A DNA stretch of 55,000 nt from Symbiodinium natans (GCA_905221605.1 CAJNDS010001101.1:737501-792500); one strand, 5' to 3'; counted from the stretch's first letter, positions 9,924 to 19,891 are shown. A program made the numbers and translations. The notes: a model not told the origin generated them from the sequence alone.

Positions 9924-10026
9924 CCCCCCCCCCCTCCCCCCCCCCCCCCCCCCCCCTCCCTCCCCCCCCCCAACCCCCCCCCCCCTACCCCCCACCCCCC
10001 GCCCCCCCCCCCCCCCCACCCCCCCT
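9924..10026 (+). repeat. ~100-bp near-homopolymeric C tract
   Basis: Almost only C with scattered T and A. The proline- and glycine-rich frames on the two strands are by-products. Its G-rich complement could form quadruplex structures. Confidence 0.95.
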
Positions 10027-10264
10027 CTTGTTGGCATCCTTTGAGCTGATGAGCGTTTAAACCTTTCAACTATGCTCCAGCGGGGTCGGCGGCTTGAGCC
10101 GGAGGGTCTTAGGGTTTAGTTTAGGGTTTACCTTGACTCTAAACACCCTAACGGCCTAAACCCAAAACCCTACACCTTAATTCTAGACCCCAAACCCAAA
10201 ACCCGGAAGGCATAAAACATTGACCCTGTGGAGACCAGCTGCTGCAACGTAAGGGTTTAGAGAT

Positions 10265-10397
10265 TAGGTTTAGGGTTTAGGGTCTTAGGGTTGAGGGTTT
10301 AGGGTTTAGGGTTTAGGGTTTAGGGTTTAGGGTTTAGGGTTTAGGGTTTAGGGTTTAGGGTTTAGGGTTTAGGGTTTAGGGTTTACGGTTAGGCCTT
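10265..10397 (+). repeat. TTTAGGG array, ~18 units
   Basis: Starts with diverged units and is near perfect from 10298 to 10385. Confidence 0.95.
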
Positions 10398-10719
10398 AGG
10401 GCTTTAGGAAGCACCCCAAGACGGGTTTATGGTGTAGGGGCAAGGAGTTTCCAAATGTTCCAGAAAACCTCCCCCCCTTGTAGCCTAGTCCCTATCTAAA
10501 TCGCCACAACGTAGCCCCCCGTACCCACTCAAGGGGCTCCCGTAGAAAGGGAGCTTCGTGATGTAGGGGCCGAAGTTGTTTGTCGCGGTTTAGCGTTTCG
10601 GGCTTCAACCCTCAACCCTCCACGCGGTCCAACCCTGGCTACCCCCCAAGGTTTCGCCTGGGGCGGCACGAAGGCTGTCACGGCGGCGATCTTCTGCTTG
10701 CCTGCAAAGGCTTAGAGTT
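10398..10719. other. Unique spacer
   Basis: GC-rich sequence with no coherent open frame or known element. Confidence 0.5.
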
Positions 10720-10796
10720 TCGGGTTTAGGGTTTAGGGTTTAGGGTCTAGGGTTTAGGGTTTAGGGTTTAGGGTTTAGGGTTTAGGGTTTAGGGTG
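10720..10796 (+). repeat. TTTAGGG array
   Basis: About eleven units with one TCTAGGG. Confidence 0.95.
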
Positions 10797-10933
10797 TGTC
10801 AGGGGAGGGCGCGCGCTCGGGTGTGAAACACCCCGGGCCGCGCGCTCGCGTTGCCCGTCAACCCACCGCGGCTACCCACACTATACTCTATTAGGGTTTA
10901 GGGTTTATGGAGTCTATTTTCTTGTGCCCCGAT

Positions 10934-11663
10934 GCTTGCTTTTATGTTTTTAAAGTTGCGGTGTTAGGGTTTAAGCTGGGGTTGGGGATAGCCTCGGCCC
11001 TTTTCGGGCCTTCGGCGCGTCAGGGCCCGTAGAGGCCCTTTTTTATTTGAAGGTCAGGGAAACCCTTTGTGCCGACTCCTGGATTCCCCTTCTCAAGTCG
11101 CGGGAGTTTGGTTTGCAAGCTTGCTTTGATGTTTTTAAAGTTGCGGTGTTAGGGTTTAAGCTGGGGTTGGGGGTAGCCTCGGCCCTTTTCGGGCCTTCGG
11201 CACGTCAGGGCCCGTAGAGGCCCTTTTTATTTGAGGTCAGGGAAACCCTTTGTGCCGACTCCTGGATTCCCCTTCTCAAGTCGCGGGAGTTTGGTTTGCA
11301 AGCTTGCTTTGATGTTTTTAAACTTGCGGTGTTAGGGTTTAAGCTGGGGTTGGGGGTAGCCTCGGTTTTTTCGGGCCTTCGGCGTGTCAAGGCCCGTAGG
11401 CCCCAAGCCTCTTAAGCCCTGAGCGTCCGGCTAGAGAAAAGAGGTCCACCAGCTTCCAGAGGGCCCCCGGAGTCCCAAGTCGCGGGAGTTTGGCTTGCAA
11501 GCTTGCTTTGATGTTTGTAGAGTTGCGGTGTTAGGGTTTAAGCTGGGGTTGGGGGTAGCCTCGGCCCTTTTCGGGCCTTCGGCGTGTCAGGGCCCGTAGA
11601 GGCCCTTATATATTTGAAGGTCATGGAAACCCTGTGTGCCTGCTCCTGGATTCCCCTTCTTTC
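10934..11663 (+). repeat. ~185-bp tandem repeat, 4 copies
   Basis: Units begin GCTTGCTTTGATGTTT at 10934, 11119, 11302 and 11501 (spacings 185, 183 and 199). Each holds TTGCGGTGTTAGGGTTTAAG, then GGCCCTTTTCGGGCCTTCGG, then GGCCCGTAGAGGCCCTT (two small hairpins), then CTCCTGGATTCCCCTTCT. The third unit has a replaced middle (11390-11470). Units two and three are nearly identical. No open frame runs through consecutive units. Confidence 0.9.
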
Positions 11664-12045
11664 AGGGCCTCAAGCCTTTTTGGTGGCTCTTGGGGGTAAA
11701 ATGAAGGGGTGCCCAAAACCATCGATTTCAGTACCAAAACATCGCATTTTTCCTTGCGGGTACGGGCATCCTGGGGTCCCCGGGGTTTTTTTGAAGTCTT
11801 TTGAAGCCTTTTGGTGGCTCTTGGGGTGTCTCGGGGCTTGCTGGGGCTTGCTGGGGCTTTCCTGGCCCTTTTGGAGCAAAATGCAGGGGTGCTCAAAACC
11901 ATCGTTCTTAGTACAAAAAATCGCATGTTTCATTGTGGGCACGGGCAAATCCTGGGGCCCCCTCCTTTACAGGGCCTTTTGAACCCAAAACCATCGATTT
12001 CAGTACTTTTCAATTGCATTTTAATCCTGGGGCCCCCCCTCTTCT
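11664..12045 (+). repeat. ~150-bp tandem repeat, 3 copies (last truncated)
   Basis: Copies start CCTTTTTGGTGGCTC near 11676, CCTTTTGGTGGCTC near 11806 and CCTTTTGAACCC near 11977. Each carries AAAACCATCG, TTCAGTAC or TTAGTAC, then ATCGCAT and CCTGGGGCCCC or CCTGGGGTCCCC. Open frames on both strands span the first two copies, but units and frames do not keep register, so I treat it as a satellite. Confidence 0.8.
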
Positions 12046-12104
12046 TGAAGTACCCCCTGGGCCACCTTTTTGGTTCGAGCTCCTTCCATTACAGTGATAC
12101 GAGT

Positions 12105-12640
12105 AGCTGCCACATGCTGCCCCCGTTAACAGCACACTCTGGTTTCCACGCGCCGCATGCCCTAAACGCGCCCTTTTTCCGACGAGGCAGATTAGACAGC
12201 GCCCTTCCGCATTCGAAGAAGTGAGCTGCCACATGTTGCCCCTAGACAGCGCACTCTGGTTTCCACGGTTCCACGCGCTGCATGTTTCTAAACATGCCCT
12301 ATTTGTCTAACCCCCGACTAGGCAGATTAGACAGCGCCCTCCCGCATTCGAAGAAGTGAGCTGCCTGCCACACTGCCACATGTTGCCCCTCGAAAGCATG
12401 CTCTGTGCCCGCGTGCCCCAAACATGCCCTAAAGTCCGATTAGGCAGCGCCCTCCCGCATTCGAAAAAGAGAGCTGCCACATGTTGCCCCTAGACAGCAC
12501 ACGCCCCAACCACTCCCTCCAGTATAGTCCAACCCCGATTCGGCAGATTAGGCAGCGCTTTCCTGCGTTCGAAAAAGTGATCTGCTACAGGTTGTCCCTA
12601 GACAGCACACTCGGTGCCCCATGCCGCTTGCCTGTATTTG
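12105..12640 (+). repeat. ~120-bp tandem repeat, 5 diverged copies
   Basis: Starts near 12105, 12223, 12358, 12471 and 12579 with AGCTGCCACATGTTGCCCC or variants. Each unit continues with AGACAGCGCACTCTGG, a CGC(C/T)GCATG stretch, CCTAAACATGCCCT, GGCAGATTAGACAGCGCCC and GCATTCGAAGAAGTGA. Spacing varies from 108 to 135 bp through internal deletions and a short duplication of CTGCCACA in unit three. Confidence 0.9.
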
Positions 12641-12695
12641 GGGGGGGGGGGTATGAGACGCTCTAGCGATACCTCTAGCGATACATAAGCCTGCT

Positions 12696-12840
12696 GGTCG
12701 CGAGAAGCATTGCAACCATGTAGAGATGAGTAGTCTGGTCCCCAGAATGGCCCGGCTCATCAAAACGAACATGTAGCGACCAACTCGTCACGAGAAGCAG
12801 CACAACATGTGGATGAACAGTCTGGTCCACGAGTGGCCCA
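12696..12840 (+). repeat. Two-copy direct repeat, ~90-bp spacing
   Basis: GAGAAGCA...CAAC(C)ATGT...GATGA(G/A)...AGTCTGGTCC...GTGGCCC or ATGGCCC occurs at 12696-12752 and 12786-12839. Both contain small indels. Confidence 0.65.
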
Positions 12841-12993
12841 GGACAAACCGGTGTCTTGGCCGTGCATCTGGCGGCGAACCCGTGCCTAAATAGATGAACA
12901 CGCGGCGAAGGGTCAAGTTTGCATTCGCATAGGCTCCACGCAAGAAAAGTTGGAAGCGCAGCACCAGGCTCCTTTGATGCAACCTCGTCAGCC

Positions 12994-13477
12994 TTAGAAC
13001 GACACGCAAGAGGCCATGACTGGAAACGGGCGGAAGAAGTCTGCCAAGGCTGTCACGCGAGTCTTTTCCTGTGCCAGCATGCGGAGTCCGTGGTAGATGT
13101 CTGGCGCGTGGTCTGTGTGTGTTGGCACCTGCGCGGACTTCAGCCGCTCCACCTCCTCATGGGCGGCTTTCTCAACACAGCATGCTTCGTCACCTGTAGG
13201 TGATGCAGACTCTACGCGATGAAGCCCACGCCTGCAGGTCTGCCAGCTGCACCTTCAGTGCAGTCACCTCCCATCATCAGCAACCGAACCATGGCCGATA
13301 CAAGGGCCTACTACAGTGGGCCGCTGCCGTTCAACTCAGGCCCGATGCACGTCCAATAGGGTCTGAGTATGCCTTGTTGTCAGCTTCCGCTTTCAGTTTC
13401 TCGACTTCTTGCTGCAGCTGCTGGACCGCCGCCACTTGGAGGGGGACTCTTGCTCGGCCTTCACACGCAAAAGCATG

Positions 13478-13538
<61 letters not shown>

Positions 13539-13861
13539 CCTCCCTCCCTCCCTCCCTCCCTCCCCTCCCTCGCGCTCTCTCTCCCGTGTGCTCTGCCACT
13601 GAGCTCTAGGCAGGATTGCCACTTCGGTCACTGCCGCTGCCTTGGGCTTTGCCTCGGCCTTTGTCGCACTTGCCATGCCATCCGGGCCAACAAGGAGGGT
13701 TCGGTTGGGCTCCGCCGCCTGTTCGATTCTTGCTGGACTGCTTTTCCATCCTGCCATTGTTAGTCCATACGCCGTACCGGGCCTTCAAAAGTGGATGCGA
13801 TGTGAACCATTGCCAGCTCCTGCCTTGCTGGCCCCAACAACTGCGCGCTCTTGAGATTCAT
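12994..13861 (-). pseudogene. Broken coding-like stretch with coiled-coil segments (or fragmented exons)
   Basis: Reading the minus strand from 13861 downward, protein-like peptides appear in successive frames. 13861-13760 encodes a 33-residue piece starting MNLKSAQLLGPARQEL and ending at a stop. 13757-13461 encodes an Ala/Lys-rich piece (ATKAEAKPKAAAV) running into a GAGA microsatellite. About 13480-13331 contains VQQLQQEVEKLKAEADNK, a clear heptad pattern. About 13200-12994 contains EKAAHEEVERLKSAQV and then a stop. The pieces lie in order on one strand but in different frames, with no single joining ORF. Either this is a decayed gene or a set of exons with introns I cannot define. I do not recognise the family. 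The CT/GA tract 13481-13566 interrupts it. Confidence 0.35.
13481..13566 (+). repeat. (TC)n microsatellite followed by (TCCC)n
   Basis: About 26 TC units to 13533, then about eight TCCC-type units. It is a polypurine/polypyrimidine tract. Ser/Leu-rich and Arg/Glu-rich frames across it are artefacts. Confidence 0.97.
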
Positions 13862-14086
13862 TCCGTCCAGTATTCATATTTGGGCTCTTGGTTTCTATAG
13901 GTGGTTCATTCGCTCACACATTCACTCCATTTCGTGCTTACATTCACTACGTTCATTTCATTACAAATGTAGTTCATGTATTCACTTCCCTTTTAGTACT
14001 ATAGGATTATACGGGAGATTGGTTGACGCACCACAGGATAATAGAGGTTGGGTTCCTAACTCACTACTTTCTAAGGGTGAACAAGG

Positions 14087-14143
14087 GTTTAGGGTTTAGG
14101 GTTTAGGGTTTAGGGTTTAGGGTTTAGGGTTTAGGGTTTAGGT
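14087..14143 (+). repeat. TTTAGGG array
   Basis: Eight nearly perfect units following unique sequence. Confidence 0.95.
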
Positions 14144-14519
14144 TTTTTGTTCAAATGGCCCAGCACGAAAACTGATCAGAGGACACAATGAAAAAATTGG
14201 GGCACGGTACTCCGCGTCCTAGTTGTACTCACCCACGAAGAAACCCCAAACCCTCTCAACCCTAAACCCGATACCCCAAAGCCAAATCCCTCAACCCCGA
14301 AAGCCCCAACAAAAATCTCGGCCACTTCCTGGGTCGACAGCGCTGGCGAAGAGGCTCAGCTTGGGCGGCAAAAGGCCCAGGGGATTGGCGGACCTTACTT
14401 GGAAGATGGGAGGACTTAGTAAGTGGTTTGTTTTGTCATGGGGTCTTAGGATAGCTGCATGGTCCCTTAATACGTGCACTTACAAGAGGACTCCCCCCCC
14501 TTGTATACCATTTTCAAAC
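14144..14519. other. Spacer with scattered CCCTAAA-like units
   Basis: Mixed sequence. A plus-strand frame at 14223-14522 stays open, but it begins in telomere-like repeat and shows no recognisable domain. Confidence 0.5.
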
Positions 14520-14580
14520 TAAGAAACAACCCTAAACCCTAAACCCGAAACCCTAAACCCTAAACAACCCTAGACCCTAA
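14520..14580 (-). repeat. CCCTAAA array
   Basis: Seven units including AACAACCCT slips, followed by a family 3 MITE end (AAGGGGGAACATCC) at about 14584-14600. Confidence 0.85.
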
Positions 14581-14833
14581 GAGTATAAGGGGGAACATCC
14601 GTTTGGGGTTTGGGGCTTAGGGTTTAGGGTTACAGAATTACAGAACCCACCCGACAGCCTAATGAGGGCAGCCTCAACCCTAAACCCTCTTGGTAGCCCA
14701 GTCACCGTATTATGACAAGGGCACCCTTTTTGTCCTGGGTTGGCTACTTTATAAGGGAACCGAGAGCCCAGAAAGGTAAAGGGTAGCACTGGGCTACCAA
14801 GCCCTAAAAGATGGATCGCAGCCATGTGGGGGT

Positions 14834-15118
14834 TTAACAAAACAGGGGACCCCCCAATATAGACCCCGCAAATAATAAGACTCCCTTATTGTAACTTTTC
14901 CTCCCGCCATGCCTCTGAAAGTACTTCGACCTCTCAGGGTTGGCGTGCTCTCGGGAGGCAGCGATGAAGCTTTGGAGGTCAGCTTCAGCCTTTCGCAAGG
15001 CTTCCGCATCTCCTGCATTGGTAGCAGGTTCGACACGTTTCCTGGCCCGGTCTATCTTCCGGGACCAGGACGTCGTGCCCGACCCCTCGGGTCGGTCCCT
15101 TCTGTTTCGAAGATCCAC
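14834..15118 (-). pseudogene. Short coding-like ORF, charged helical, unknown
   Basis: A 94-codon minus-strand frame. Residues about 20-70 are rich in Arg, Lys, Glu and Ala with a helical pattern (NAGDAEALRKAEADLQSF and IAASREHANPERSKYFQRHG). Upstream on the same strand (15119-15245) the sequence stays Lys-rich with KKK and GNLAKG-like peptides, but stops break the frame. The C-terminal part (LLFAGSILGGPLFC) runs into spacer, so the true end may be elsewhere. It could be an exon or a decayed gene. No family was recognised. Confidence 0.3.
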
Positions 15119-15254
15119 CCTTTTTCAAGGCTTCACTCTCACTTTCTTTTTGTTTTAGCCTTTTGCAAGGTTCCCTCTCTGTTTTTTTTGGCTTGTGCTT
15201 GCGACAACCTTTTGCAAGGCTTTCCTTCTTTGCAAAAAAAGCTGCGAAGCAGCG

Positions 15255-15345
15255 GCTAAACCTTAAACCCTAAACCCTAAACCCTAAACCCTTAAACCCT
15301 TAAACCCTAAACCCTAAACCCTAAACCCTAAACCCTTAAACCCTA
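15255..15345 (-). repeat. CCCTAAA array with CCCTTAAA variants
   Basis: About twelve units, three carrying an extra T. Confidence 0.95.
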
Positions 15346-15417
15346 TGTTCGGAAAGTCCCATGCTGGGCCGCCCGGCGAGTCCCCGCGCTGGCGCTTAGC
15401 GGCGGGCCTGGCAACGG

Positions 15418-15476
15418 TCCCTAAACCCTAAACCCTAAACCCTAAACCCTAAACCCTAAACCCTAAACCCTAAACC
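15418..15476 (-). repeat. CCCTAAA array
   Basis: Eight perfect units. Confidence 0.95.
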
Positions 15477-15545
15477 GTCTGGCCAGCATAATCTCATTGG
15501 CCAGCATTCCGAAGCAGCTGAATGCAGGATCTAGAATGAACCCTA

Positions 15546-15696
15546 CTTGAAGGTTCATGGTACTTACTAACCAATTATAACTGGGCTTACAACCCTACTT
15601 ACAATTGGGATAACCCCTATAAGGCCCTTTAGGGGTATTATAAGTAGGGTTATAAGTACAGTTATAATTGGTTAGTAAGTACCATGAACCTTCAAG
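15546..15696. mobile_element. MITE family 1, complete 151-bp copy
   Basis: A near-perfect palindrome. The left arm CTTGAAGGTTCATGGTACTT continues as ACTAACCAATTATAAC, and the right arm is its complement ending AAGTACCATGAACCTTCAAG. The centre holds CCCCTATAAGGCCCTTTAGG. TA flanks both ends (15544-15545 and 15697-15698), as expected of a Tc1/mariner-type TA target-site duplication. It has no coding capacity. The copies at 32245 and 35778 are the same length. Confidence 0.9.
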
Positions 15697-15807
15697 TACA
15701 GCCCCCAAAGCCCCAAATCCTAATCTCCTGAACTCGTAAACCCTAAACTACCAGACGCTGCAGGGAGCCCTGAAGCCCCACAACCAGGTAGAAGGTCCCC
15801 GCAGAAG

Positions 15808-15890
15808 GGTTTAGGGCTTAGGGTTTAGGGCTTAGGGTTTAGGGTTTATAATAGGGTTTAGGGTTTAGGGTTTGAGGTTTGAGGTTTCGG
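15808..15890 (+). repeat. TTTAGGG array, degenerate
   Basis: Contains GCTTAGGG and TTTGAGG variants. Confidence 0.85.
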
Positions 15891-16200
15891 GAAGAGCCCA
15901 AGCCAGAACTCCCCCGCCCACCCCCGCACATCTGAGGCTGGCACTCCTCCTCCTGCAGGCCGAGTGTAAGAGGAGTCGGAGTAGGGTTTAGGGATTAGGC
16001 TTTAGGGTTTCGGGTTTGGGGTTTAGGGTTAAGGTTTAGGGTGTAGGGCTTGTGTCGGGTTTAGGGTTTTGGGGGGGCTTGTTTAGGGTTGAGGGCTTGC
16101 CAGAACAGCGTTGCAATCATAGCAGCGCAGAAGTGACAGCAGGGAGCAGCAGAGGCGGCAAACCCATGAACAAAGAGTAGGGCAGGATGGCCTGGCGGTA

Positions 16201-16339
16201 CTTGGAGGTTCCTGTACTTATTAGCCAATTCTAACTGTACCTATAACTGTACTTAGAACCAGAATGGGCCGCTTGAGGGGCTTCTAAGTGGGTGATGAGT
16301 ACAGTTCTCTTTGGTCAATGAGTGCCATGAACCTCCAAG
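16201..16339. mobile_element. MITE family 1, 139-bp CTTGGAGG-subfamily copy
   Basis: Ends CTTGGAGGTTCCTGTACTTA and GTGCCATGAACCTCCAAG, flanked by TA on both sides. The centre (CCGCTTGAGGGGCTTC) differs from the 151-bp subfamily. Confidence 0.8.
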
Positions 16340-16398
16340 TAGTGGTGGTAAGTGGGAAAGCTACTCCTGACCCTGCCGTTACATTTTGCCTCAAGTGG

Positions 16399-16467
16399 CC
16401 TGTTCTGGTTATACGTACAGTTCTAGGTACAGCTACAATTGGCTAATAAGTGCCATGAACCTCCAAG
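16399..16467. mobile_element. MITE family 1, solo right arm
   Basis: It carries TACAGCTACAATTGGCTAAT then AAGTGCCATGAACCTCCAAG followed by TA, just downstream of the complete copy. No left arm is recognisable. Confidence 0.65.
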
Positions 16468-16544
16468 TATAGGCACAAGACTGGCTCCTCGTCGCTGTCC
16501 TCCTCTTCCGATGCCTGAGGGGCAAGGCAACATCGCCCTGAACC

Positions 16545-16662
16545 ACGCCCTAAACCCTCCAACCCTAAAACCCTAAAACCCTAGACCCTAAAACCCAAAA
16601 CCCTAAACCCTAAACCCTAGACCCTAAACCCTAAACCCTAAACCCTAAACCCTAAACTCTAG
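16545..16662 (-). repeat. CCCTAAA array with CCCTAAAA variants
   Basis: About sixteen units, the first half with an extra A. Confidence 0.92.
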
Positions 16663-16805
16663 AGCCCAAACTTCCGCCTGAGCCCTTACGTAATTTGAAA
16701 CTCAAGGAGCCCGCCGGTCGCCCCTAAAGCGGGGGTAGGGTTTAAGGCATTTTGGGGCCCAAACTCAACACTGTAGGAGGCCCCCCCATGAACCCCCCCC
16801 CCCCC

Positions 16806-16950
16806 AAACCCTAAACCCTAAACCCTAAACCCTAAACCCTAAACCCTAAACCCTAAACCCTAAACCCTAAACCCTAAACCCTAAACCCTAAACCTAAACC
16901 CTAAACCCCAAACCCCAAACCCTAAACCAAGCCCTAAACCCTAAGCTATT
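16806..16950 (-). repeat. CCCTAAA array, ~20 units
   Basis: Near perfect to 16893, then CCCCAAA and CCCTAAG variants. It directly follows a C-rich tract. Confidence 0.95.
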
Positions 16951-17049
16951 AAAGCCCACATGGGCTGACCCACCTCCGCTGCTGCTTTTGCTGCTGCCTT
17001 GGCAGCGGCGGCACCTTGCGTTCTGTCGGTTGGGGGGTCTCCTGGGCCT

Positions 17050-17135
17050 AGGGTTGAGGGTTTAGGGTTTAGGGTTTAGGGTTTAGGGTTTAGGGTTGTT
17101 GGTTTCGGGTTGAGGGTTTAAGGTTTAGGGCTTTT
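17050..17135 (+). repeat. TTTAGGG array
   Basis: About eight units, then diverged copies. Confidence 0.9.
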
Positions 17136-17282
17136 AGGGGCTCGCTAGTTGCAAGCTACCTAAGTACCTGCAAACGGTGGTAAACGGAGCATTCCTTGCA
17201 TTCTGGAAAGGTCCGCAAAGTAAGGGCGTCGCCTTTTGTTCCGGCGCCGGCCCTGTGCCCTCAACCCTGAAAAGAGGGTGCA

Positions 17283-17410
17283 GGGGGGTGTAGGGGTTTG
17301 GGGATTACGGGGTTTAGGGGTTTAGGGGGTTTAAGGGTTTTAGGGGGTTTAGGGGGTTTAGGGGCTTCGGTGGGTTTAGTAGGTTTAGGGGGTTCAAGGG
17401 GTTTAGGGGG
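17283..17410 (+). repeat. TTTAGGGGG-type variant array
   Basis: Eight- to ten-base G-rich units (TTTAGGGG, TTTAGGGGG). The Gly/Leu-rich frame across it is an artefact. Confidence 0.85.
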
Positions 17411-17571
17411 GCAGTGCCTTTGTCTTGTAGGGCTAGCAAAACCCAGAACCCCAGAGGACATGCCACAAAGGTGGTCTTGCCATTTCTTTGTTTGCTGCTT
17501 CTTTTGCTGCTTTCGTGCTCATGAAAAGAGCAAAATTCTTACTGTATACTCAACACTCAACCTTTAACCCT

Positions 17572-17727
17572 TAAAAGCCCTAAGCCCTAAACCCTAAACC
17601 CTAAAACCTAAACCCTAAACCCTAAACCCTAAACCCTAAACCCTAAACCCTAAACCCTAAACCCTAAACCCTAAACCCTAAACCCTAAACCCTAAACCCT
17701 AAACCCTAAACCCTAAACCCTAAACAA
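17572..17727 (-). repeat. CCCTAAA array, ~21 units
   Basis: Almost perfect, one of the cleanest arrays in the window. Confidence 0.97.
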
Positions 17728-17854
17728 ACCCTCAACCCTCACAAACCTCCACCTTTCCTTTAAGCACGCTGCCAGAGCTCGCAGCGGCTGAAGCTGCCGG
17801 ACCCTCTTCTTCCTCCAGGGGGTTTCTGCTCTGTGCGTAGTGCACCTTCCCTTC

Positions 17855-18195
17855 TAAATCCTAAACCCTAAGCCCTACACCCTAAGCCCTAAACCCTAAG
17901 CCCTAAGCCCTACGCCCCAAGCCCTAATACGACCTAAACCCTAAGCCCTAAGCCCTAAACCCTAAACCTTCAACCCTAAACCCTAAACAACCCTAAACCC
18001 TAAGCCCTAAGCTCTAAGCCCTAAACCTTCAACCCTAAACCCTAAACAAACAACCCTGAACCCTAAGCCCTACGCCCTAAACCCTAAACCTTAAACCCGA
18101 AACCCGACAGCCTAAACCCTAAACAGCCCTAAACCCTAAGCCCTAAGCCCTAAGCACTAAGCCCTAAGCTCTAAACCCTAAACCCTAAACCTTCC
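17855..18195 (-). repeat. CCCTAAG/CCCTAAA mixed array
   Basis: About 45 diverged units dominated by CCCTAAG. A higher-order block, CCCTAAACCTTCAACCC then TAAACCCTAAACAA, is repeated near 17958 and 18021. Confidence 0.9.
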
Positions 18196-18301
18196 CTGAG
18201 AGCTTGGGATGGCTTGGTTTCGGGAACTCGGGCATCCCTCGCGCACACGCGCGTGCGCGCGAGCTCCTCCGAAGAGTCGTAGCCACCCACAAGCCTTAGA
18301 C

Positions 18302-18352
18302 GGTTAAGGGTTTAGGGTTTAGGGTTTAGGGTCTAGGGTCTAGGGTTTAAAG
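18302..18352 (+). repeat. Short TTTAGGG array
   Basis: Six units, the last ones TCTAGGG. Confidence 0.9.
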
Positions 18353-18840
18353 GGAGAGGGTGGGAATGCGCGATTTGGGGGTGTTTATGGCTTATGGTTC
18401 TGGGTTTTGGGGCGTTAGGGTTCAGGCCCTACAGCTTAAGTGGCGTCAGGTGGCTCTCGTTTCTTGGTTGCACTTTGATTGCACGCAATGGTTCAAGATT
18501 CCTCTGCTTTCCCAAAGAGCCCGATACCCCTCAAACCTTGGGCTGTATGGGCTTAGGGCTGCAAGTGGCCGCCTCAACGCGAAAACGAAACCCCTGAGCC
18601 CTAAGCCCTAAACCCACGGTGCAGACCAATGAAGGCTTACGAAATTTGAAGGCACGTATGTACAAGAGCCTGGCACTTTACAGATACAGCACATGGTCCA
18701 AGTATGTGGCAGTTAAACTGCTGGTACGCCAGGGTCACGAACGTCTTTCAAGTGTTCGGAGCATGAATGAACACAAAATCGAAAGCCCCATCGCCCCTTA
18801 TAACGCCTGAACGCATGACTGGCGCCTGAACTCATGACCT
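18353..18840. other. Unique spacer with a small ORF and a MITE family 2 end
   Basis: It contains the MITE family 2 left end CCCAAAGAGCCCGATACCCC at 18511-18530. An open frame on the plus strand at 18619-18810 (63 codons from a GTG) is not simple repeat, but no motif is recognised and I do not call it a gene. Confidence 0.45.
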
Positions 18841-18842
18841 AG

Positions 18843-18910
18843 GTAAACCCTAAACCCTAAACCCTAAACCCCAAACCCTAAACCCTAAACCCTAAAGCCT
18901 AAACCCATGA
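18843..18910 (-). repeat. CCCTAAA array
   Basis: Nine units with one CCCCAAA. Confidence 0.93.
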
Positions 18911-19256
18911 CCTAGGGGGTCTGGGGATGTGCACACAGTGCACCTCATGCTCCTCCCACACTCAGTGCCCAACCCCATGCTGCGCGCCGAGGTGGAAGGT
19001 TCGCAACGTGGGATCCAGGCGAGTCGTGTCGATTGTCGGGGGGGGGGGGGGGGTCCGCTTGAGACGAACGTAATATAGGGGCCTTAATTTGGGGGAGGGG
19101 GGATTATGGTATATATCTATAAGGGGACCGGAAGGGAAGTCTATTCGTCATCATTCCGACGTTTTATAGTCCTCTGAAGAGCTGTGCACCGGACGAACTG
19201 TGAGCCCTAAGCCCCATAAGCACACACGAAGCCCAACACCCCAAACCAAAAAAAAC

Positions 19257-19333
19257 CTAAACCCTAAACCCTCAAAAGGAGCTGAAACTGTAGCCCTAAA
19301 CCCTAAACCCTCAAAGGAGCTGAAACTGTAGCT
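19257..19333 (+). repeat. Two-copy direct repeat with telomere units
   Basis: CCCTAAACCCTCAAAAGGAG then CTGAAACTGTAGC occurs twice in a row, the second with one A fewer. Confidence 0.85.
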
Positions 19334-19734
19334 ATGCTCCACATGCACACAGGGCTGTTGCGGCTGCGGCGGTATCAGGGCTTATAGGTCTCTGGGGTGA
19401 GGGTTCAGTCTTCTGGTCTCCGGGCGCTTAGGGTTTAGGGCTTAGGGTGTAGGGTTCAGGGCGTTAGGATTTGGGGCTTGGGCTTGGGTTGGGGCTTAGG
19501 GTTGACTTCGGGTGCTGGGATTTCAGGTTCAGGGTTTAGGGCGTTTAGGGGGGGTTTACGGTTTAGGGTTTAGGGTTTCGGGTGCAGGGCTGGGGGGGGG
19601 GCTCGTGTCCCCGGATAGGGGTTCAGGCTTACCTAAGGCTTTGGTTTCCACGTCTCTGACACCTCAGTCTACTGTTTCTTGGAACCGCTTGAAAGTATAC
19701 TTTAATCGGGTGACTTCGTAACCAGGTACAAAAT

Positions 19735-19779
19735 CCCTAAACCCTAAACCCTAAACCCTAAACCCTAAACCCTAAACCG
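19735..19779 (-). repeat. CCCTAAA array
   Basis: Six perfect units. Confidence 0.93.
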
Positions 19780-19891
19780 TGATGGCCTTGAACTGTCCAG
19801 CCCTCTTTTCGATGGCTATAAGAGGCTGTAGGACTCTGAATGGGACCCAGCTTGAGGTGAAAAAACATGAAAAGCCTATATACCAACCCTA

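Noticed and set aside
9705-10044. Pro-rich and Gly-rich open frames
   Set aside because: They come from the C homopolymer tract.
13369-13609. Ser/Leu-rich and Arg/Glu-rich frames
   Set aside because: They come from the TC microsatellite. Only the flanking coiled-coil-like segments were kept.
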